NCBI GenBank assembly: GCA_001051155.2
Contig: JYIP02000006.1
Span: 620,001-684,000, forward strand
Source of the DNA: Chrysoporthe austroafricana
Lineage: Eukaryota > Ascomycota > Sordariomycetes > Diaporthales > Cryphonectriaceae
Length of the DNA: 64,000 nucleotides
Direction: 5' to 3'
The notes under the pieces were generated by a model, which worked only from the letters and a program-made list of their open reading frames with translations, ran no database searches and was not told the origin of the DNA. A program made the translations under genes and the position numbers. Shown here piece after piece: positions 58,542-64,000 of this stretch (position 1 is its first letter; each line of letters begins with the position of its first letter).

Positions 58542-59099
58542 AAATGCAAATAACGTAATTCCTTAATTTTCCGGATTATTTATTACGCTATTATTATATA
58601 TCCCTATTTTTATTACAATTGCTTGGAATTAGAAATTTATATAGTTTCCAAGCAGGATTTATCCTATTATTTTAAATATATTTAGTATAACCAATCGAGC
58701 TGCGATATCTTAAAGCCAATTAATGCTGCAAAGCTTTCTTTTGCATTTAATTAATTTCAGAAACTGGAAAATAAGATCGAAAACTTAAAGGATAAGCTGA
58801 TGCGGTTACGAAAACAGAAACGGATATGGCAAGAGCGAATGGCTAGGGCATTCCGCTATAGTTTGTTTAATTTCGAAAAACTAGAGAAATTAGAAGCCGA
58901 AAAGGCGGCGGAAGAGCGTCGTAAGGCCGAAGCCGAGTATCGTTCCGCAAAACCTTTAGTTCTCGAAAGTCCTTTTCCTGAGAATTTCGATCTGGATACC
59001 GCCTTGTAACAATTTGGTACCGATATTAATTAGTCCGTTATTAATTTATTTGCGGGGCATGGAATTATATCGGGTCTTTCTGATTATTCTTTTAATTAA
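58542..59099 (+). pseudogene. Antisense Cys-motif/coiled-coil ORF, element C copy
   Basis: The N-terminal part is decayed, but V-S-K-Q-D, then S-S-C-D-I, are still readable. The coiled-coil part is open (58800-59009): E-K-L-E-K-L-E-A-E-K, E-E-R-R-K-A-E-A-E, then L-E-S-P-F-P-E-N-F-D. A stop replaces Gln before Q-F-G-T-D-I-N. It aligns with the copies in A, B and D. The start is approximate. Confidence 0.65.
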
Positions 59100-61893
59100 C
59101 GGATTAGTTATCTTTTTTAGTATTTTTTAAATGTTTGCTATGCGTTATTTAAATTGCTAATTAATTCTTAGCTATTTTTGTTCGAATAATATCCTTTCTA
59201 TTTAATTAAGTATTCTTTATATTCGATTAGTTTTCAGTAATAAAGGATTCGTTCAATTTCGTATTCTAATTTATTAATTTCGATTTATACTATATTGTTT
59301 ATCTTAGCTTTTTTTAATATTAATTCGAAAAGCGAAACGTAAAATACTAAGTAGATTTTTATTCTATAAAGTAATGCAAATTCAAAATTAATATTTGAGA
59401 TTTTTCTTAAAATTCTGAATAGGCTAAGTTTTTTATAGTTTAGCGAATAAGAGGATTTTATCGTTCTGATATATTCTTTTTGTCGAATAAAATAAATTTT
59501 ATTTTTTTCTTATAGATTAGTCCTTTAATCTTTTTGGAATTAGTATATTTCGTTATTCTTTTTTGTACGAATTTCAGTTCTTTTTAGAATTCTTTCTGGA
59601 TTTTCTTGATTTTCCGGATTTATTTTTTTGCTATTTCCGCATTTGCTTTTAATAATTCGTTATAATAAGCTATTAAGTTATAGCTATAAAATGCATAAAA
59701 TAGTAATCTTTTCGTTATACTTATATTTGCGTTATTATATGCGAATTATATTAATAATAGCAAGTTAACCCAGTTATTTTATTCGTAATTTATATAATGC
59801 TATAAATATTATTTAATAATTTGATTAATTCGTTCTGTTTATTTATCCGTTTGCAAATGGAATGCTATAAATATCTTTTGCTATATTCCGAATAACTTTA
59901 TAAATAAAGTTTAAAAATTAGATATAAATTTCTTATTTCTATTGGAAATAATTTCTTTAAGCATGCTATAATTAGCTATAACCGTTCTGAAAAACGTATA
60001 TACAAGATTTTCCATTATGCTACTTTCTTTATAAGAGAAAAAGTAAGCATACTTGCTTAATTTGCAAATTATTATTAAAATGCTATTATATTACATTTTA
60101 ATTAAGGGTTTTTATAAGAGAAGTAACTTAATAATAAAATCTTAATTAATAGATTGCTAAACTATTTCCGGAATAAAGAGCGATTAGAATAGTTTATAAG
60201 GCTTATAATATTCGATCTTGTTTTTCTTATAGCTATCGTATTCTCGTAAGATTATTTCGATCTTTTTTCTTAATTCTAAAAGGTTCCAGTATTTCTTAAT
60301 TCTTTTATATATAGCCTTAATTCTTTAATAGCCGTATGCAAGTATATTATATATATATTTAATATATTCGTCCTATTCTTCCATTATTATATTTTCTGAT
60401 TTCTTTTTACTATTAAAGATTTTGATAATTGTATTGAATTTCTTAGCTTTGTTTATAAAATTGCTATTTTTATCTTGCCGGAAAATATTCTGAAATTCTT
60501 TGGGTTTTATATTCTAATAATCCGATCGTTTGCTAAATGCATTCGCTTTACCGTTCTCTAATCCTTTGCAATAAATAATTTTTAAATTAAATTGTAAGAG
60601 AAATTCCGCTTATCTGACTTGCTGCTTATTTAAGACTTTTATCGTTATGAATATTATCAAGTTCTTATAATCGGAATGCATTATAATCTGATATTTTATT
60701 CCGATTAAATAGTACTGCTATTTTTCAAATGCTTTTATAATTGCTATTAATTCTTTATCCGAAATGCTATAATTGAATTCCGGGCCATTTAATTTTTTCG
60801 AAAAGTTGCTTATAACTTTAAGATATCCTTAATTGTTTCGTTAGCCAAATTATCTTTCGAATGTATAGTCTAATATATTAATTTCGATTTCAAATAGCTT
60901 ATTTAAGTCTGCCTTACAAAATATTAGTTCTGATATAATTTATTCTTTGATTTTGTTAAATGCTTCTTATATTTCTTATATTTATTCGAATCTTTAGTTT
61001 TTCTTTATAAGATTTGTAAAAAAGCGTACGATTTTGCTATAATTTCGAATAAATTATCGGTAGAAATTAATATAGCTAAAGAATACTCTAATTTCCTTTA
61101 TTTTTTCTAATATAAGCTATTCTTTTATTATTTAAATTTTATTTTTTTGCATATTAATTTTGTTTAATTCTATTATATAACCGAAATAATTAATTTTCTA
61201 TTAATAGAAATAATACTTATTTAATTCAATTAAGAATTTATTATCTTGCAAAATCTAAAATACTTGCTATATATACTATTTATATAATTCAAAATTTTTC
61301 GAATAAATAAAGATATTATTAAAATAAACGATAATAATAGTATCTAAATATTCGCAAAAGATATTATTAATTATTTTTTGGAAAAATACGGGCGCATTAA
61401 TTAGTCCAAAAAGTAAAATTACGTATCCAAAATATCCGTAATGAGTCTTAAATGCTATTTTCCAAATATCGTTTTTCTTAATTCGGATATAGTAATATTT
61501 TTCTTTAAGATCGAACGTAATAAATTAGTTTGCTTTAATTAATCGATCCTGTATTTCTCTTATTAAGGGTAAGAGATAGCGGTTTTTAATTGTAATATTA
61601 TTAAGCTATCGGTAATCTATATAAAGTCGTAATTTGCTATTTTTCTTAAATACAAATAGGATCGGGTATTTTGCAAATAATCGTAATTTCCGTATATAAC
61701 CCCTTTTTAAGTTCTCGTTAATATATTCTTTAAGTGCTTCGAGCTTTATTTAGTTAAGCTTATAAATAAAATAGTTTTAAGGTTTTGTTTTTTCTTTTAA
61801 TAGGATTTTATAATTAAAAAGGCTATATTTTAATAAACTAGTATTAAATTTCCTTTATTATAGTTTTTTGAATTTGTAATATTCTTTTAATAC

Positions 61894-62341
61894 TATTATA
61901 AACGCTGCAGTAATCTTGAGATATGCCGTAAGGTTAAAGGGTTTATGCTAATAAGAGCGATACCAAATATAAGCTTTGGATATCAAAATACGTTTACCGA
62001 GTATCGCAATATTTATAAGTCTTAGGCGATTATTAATAGTAAGGTCCAATTAATACTTAGATTGACTATTGAAAAGCTATTAATGCCTATCCTTAATAAA
62101 TATCTAGTCTTTATATATCTAGTTTTTCAATATAGAATCGCTGGCTTACTAAGTAAGCTAGTAAGCCTGGCTTACTGGCTTATTTGGTAATCCAATAATC
62201 CTTATCTTATTTATCTTTAACCCTGGCTTATATAAGTATCTTATTTGGTTTTGCGGTCGAGCTTAGAAGTCCCGGCGCTAAGCGGGCCGTTTCGGGTAGC
62301 TTTTAGTACCGCATCCTGGTTCTGTATATTGGTTTATAATA
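61894..62341 (-). mobile_element. LTR of element D (448 bp, type B)
   Basis: It starts TATTATAA and ends TTATAATA. The right half matches the B-type U3 (palindrome near 62142-62200, CTTATATAAG near 62228) but is somewhat longer. The preceding pentamer AATAC would be the target duplication if it recurs beyond the window. Confidence 0.85.
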
Positions 62342-62355
62342 TTATCTTTTATCCT
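62342..62355 (-). promoter_or_regulatory. Polypurine tract, element D
   Basis: Minus-strand AGGATAAAAGATAA abuts the 3' LTR, in the same position as the tracts of A, B and C. Confidence 0.6.
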
Positions 62356-62442
62356 ATCGGTTGATATCTTTATCAATTTCTGTAAGCTTTCTCAATTCCC
62401 TTTATTATTCGTTATGCCTTTCTAATTAGGATATCGGGCAGA

Positions 62443-63024
62443 ATGCAAAAGAATCGCTTAACCAAGACTTAGTATTGTAATTCCTTTCTAGAGGCGATTT
62501 TTCAGTATGCCGTTCAGATACCTTCCTGCTCGTTTTGCGAGGATCGCGGTATTCCAATTTGCCAGATTTCCGAACGGGATTCCTCTCGTTATTCGGAATG
62601 CGTACGGCTCAATTGTTCTCGTTACGATATATTGGGCGTTACCCTCAATAAGTTATGCAAGATGGCTTATTATTATAAGAAGCTGGAAGATAAGCTGGAA
62701 GCGGCGGAAGAAAGGGTTTTCCGTTTTCGATATCAAAAGCATATATAGTATGAGAAGATAATACGGGCAGTTCGTCGGGGAATTGATAGTATAAAGGAGT
62801 TGGAAAGGCTGGAAGCCGAAGAAGCCGAGGAAGAGCGTCGCAAGGCCGAGGCCGAGCGTCGCGCTATAGAGCCTTTCGTTCCTAAGGGTCCTTTCCCTGA
62901 GAGTTTCGATTTTGAAGCTGCTTTGTAGCAGTTTGGTTCCGAAATTAACTGGTCTATTGCTGTTTCGGAAGCTGGGCCCGAAAATATGGCTGGTTCTTCT
63001 GGTATTAGCTTTCTTTCTGGTTGA
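62443..63024 (+). pseudogene. Antisense Cys-motif/coiled-coil ORF, element D copy (best preserved)
   Basis: Starting at ATG, 194 codons are colinear with copy B, with three internal stops (TAG after T-K-T, after Q-K-H-I, and where Gln precedes Q-F-G). The Cys motif reads C-S-F-C-x7-C, then S-E-R-D-S-S-R-Y-S-E-C-V-R and C-S-R-Y-D-I. It has the shape of a CxxC...CxxCxR...C zinc motif with one or two Cys changed to Tyr. The coiled coil (about residues 65-130) is Glu/Arg/Lys-rich. The conserved tail is P-F-P-E-S-F-D-F-E-A-A-L, then S-E-I-N-W-S. It ends L-S-G then TGA. The function is unknown; the strand is opposite to pol. Confidence 0.75.
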
Positions 63025-64000
63025 TTAGTAGGCTTTTTTTTTTTTTTCGACTGGTCGTTTCCTTATTCCAGTACTGCGTGCTAACTAGTAATAGCGCCTT
63101 GCGGTTTTGCCTGGTTGGGTTATTCGACTGGTTAATCTGTTTTGCTAGGAGAATCTTTGTATCTTGGTAGCTGCTTTTCCTAGTAACCCTGGAATGCTTG
63201 CTTTGTATTGGCTAGATTTTTGGTTGGTTCTTAGCTATTTTCGTTCGAGTAATAGCCTTTCCATTTGATTAAGTATTTTCTGTAGTTTATTAATCTTTAA
63301 TACTTAAGGATTCGTTCTATTTCGTATTCTGGTTCGTTGCTTTTTGCTTATGCTGTATTATCTGTTCCGGCTATTTTGGGTATAAGTTCTAGAAGCGAAA
63401 TATGGAAGATCGGGTAGATTCTTATTCCGTAAGATAGCGCAAGTTCGAAATTAATATCTGAGATTTTCCTTAGGATCTTGAATGGTCCGAGTTTCTTGTA
63501 ATCTAGCGAGTAAGAGGGTCTGGTTGTTCTGATATATTCTTTCCGTCGAACGAAATAGACTTTATTTCTTTCTTGCAGAATTGGTCTTTCAATTCTTTTG
63601 GAATTAGCATATCGGGTTATTCTTTTTTGTATAAATTTTAATTCTTCTTATAATTCTTTTTGTATTTTCTTGATTTTCTTAATTCGTTTCTCTGCTGCTT
63701 TTGCGTTTATTCCTAGTAATTCGTTATAGTAAGCTATCGGGTTATAGCTATATAGCGCGTAAAAAAGTAATTTCTTTATCGTATTTGTATTTGCGCTATT
63801 ATATGCGAATTGTATTAGAAGTAGCAAGTTAACCCAATTATCCTATTCGTAATTTATATAGTGCCGTAAGTATTGTTTGATAATTTGGTTCGTTCGTTCC
63901 GTTTGTCCGTCTGTTTGTGGATAAAATGCTATAGATATTTTTTATTATATTCCGAATAGTTTCGTAAATGAAATCCAAAAGTTTGACGCAAACTTCCTAT

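Larger units (their letters stand above)
57966..61893 (-). mobile_element. Retrotransposon C, 3' part, interrupted by D
   Basis: After the LTR come a purine tract (58404-58416, minus), the antisense ORF, and decayed minus-strand integrase (about 59300-60500), RNase H and RT (about 60950-61800; YFNN near 61325). It stops at 61893, where element D's LTR begins. Protease and gag lie beyond the window. Confidence 0.8.
61894..64000 (-). mobile_element. Retrotransposon D, 3' part (cut by window end)
   Basis: This is the LTR followed by a purine tract (62342-62355), the antisense ORF, and minus-strand integrase sequence: L-D-Y-K-K-L-G-P-F-K-I-L near 63500-63465 and H-I-S-L-L near 63400. It is inserted in the RT region of element C. 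Its sequence is less AT-shifted than A-C, so it looks like the youngest insertion or the least mutated copy. Confidence 0.8.

Noticed and set aside
62507..62761. 84-codon frame within the antisense ORF of element D
   Set aside because: Wrong phase; the frame starting at 62443 aligns with the copies in A, B and C.
39682..64000. CRISPR-like or bacterial repeat array
   Set aside because: Repeats are LTRs and transposon copies in a fungal context; no short regularly spaced direct repeats with unique spacers.

Overview
The window looks like nuclear DNA of a filamentous ascomycete, most likely a Sordariomycete (an inference). The support is short GT-AG introns of 56-109 bp, a Sec72-type translocation subunit, a fungal GH6 cellobiohydrolase, a Zn2Cys6 regulator, a fungal CCCH/NYN-like protein, and a nest of TA-rich LTR retrotransposons with transition mutations typical of repeat-induced point mutation (RIP).

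Region 1 (1-35.8 kb) is gene-bearing, with balanced base composition. In order it holds: the 3' end of a phospholipase D-like gene; a GH6 cellulase (minus strand); a Gfo/Idh/MocA oxidoreductase (minus) divergent from a small P-loop sulfotransferase-like gene (plus); a five-exon Zn2Cys6 regulator; a multi-pass membrane protein; sec72; a small conserved-looking hypothetical gene (minus); a four-member tandem family of Cys-rich proteins (22.1-28.3 kb, all minus); a membrane-anchored LysM protein (minus); and a CCCH zinc-finger protein. I corrected intron-exon structures where the protein family made the splice sites clear. The stretch around 20.05-20.36 kb contains an N and a garbled near-duplicate of its own flank, so it is probably an assembly artefact.

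Region 2 (about 35.8-39.7 kb) has no gene I can support. It leads into Region 3 (39.7 kb to the end), which is strongly AT-rich and made of nested, mutated transposons. A pogo/Fot1-like transposase fragment is cut by an LTR (E). LTR E is cut by Ty3/gypsy-type element A (447-bp LTRs), and A is cut by a complete 7.5-kb element B (439-bp LTRs, GTATT target duplication). A 1.46-kb element with inverted terminal repeats follows, then a decayed stretch I do not recognise, then element C, which is interrupted by element D running off the window. In A-D the pol genes lie on the minus strand. Each of these elements also carries a Cys-motif/coiled-coil ORF on the opposite strand, between the integrase end and the 3' LTR.

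Two things stand out. One is the tandem Cys-rich family with two strictly spaced Cys/His modules. The other is the retroelement group, with its antisense accessory ORF and its U3 halves that have been replaced while R-U5 stayed conserved.
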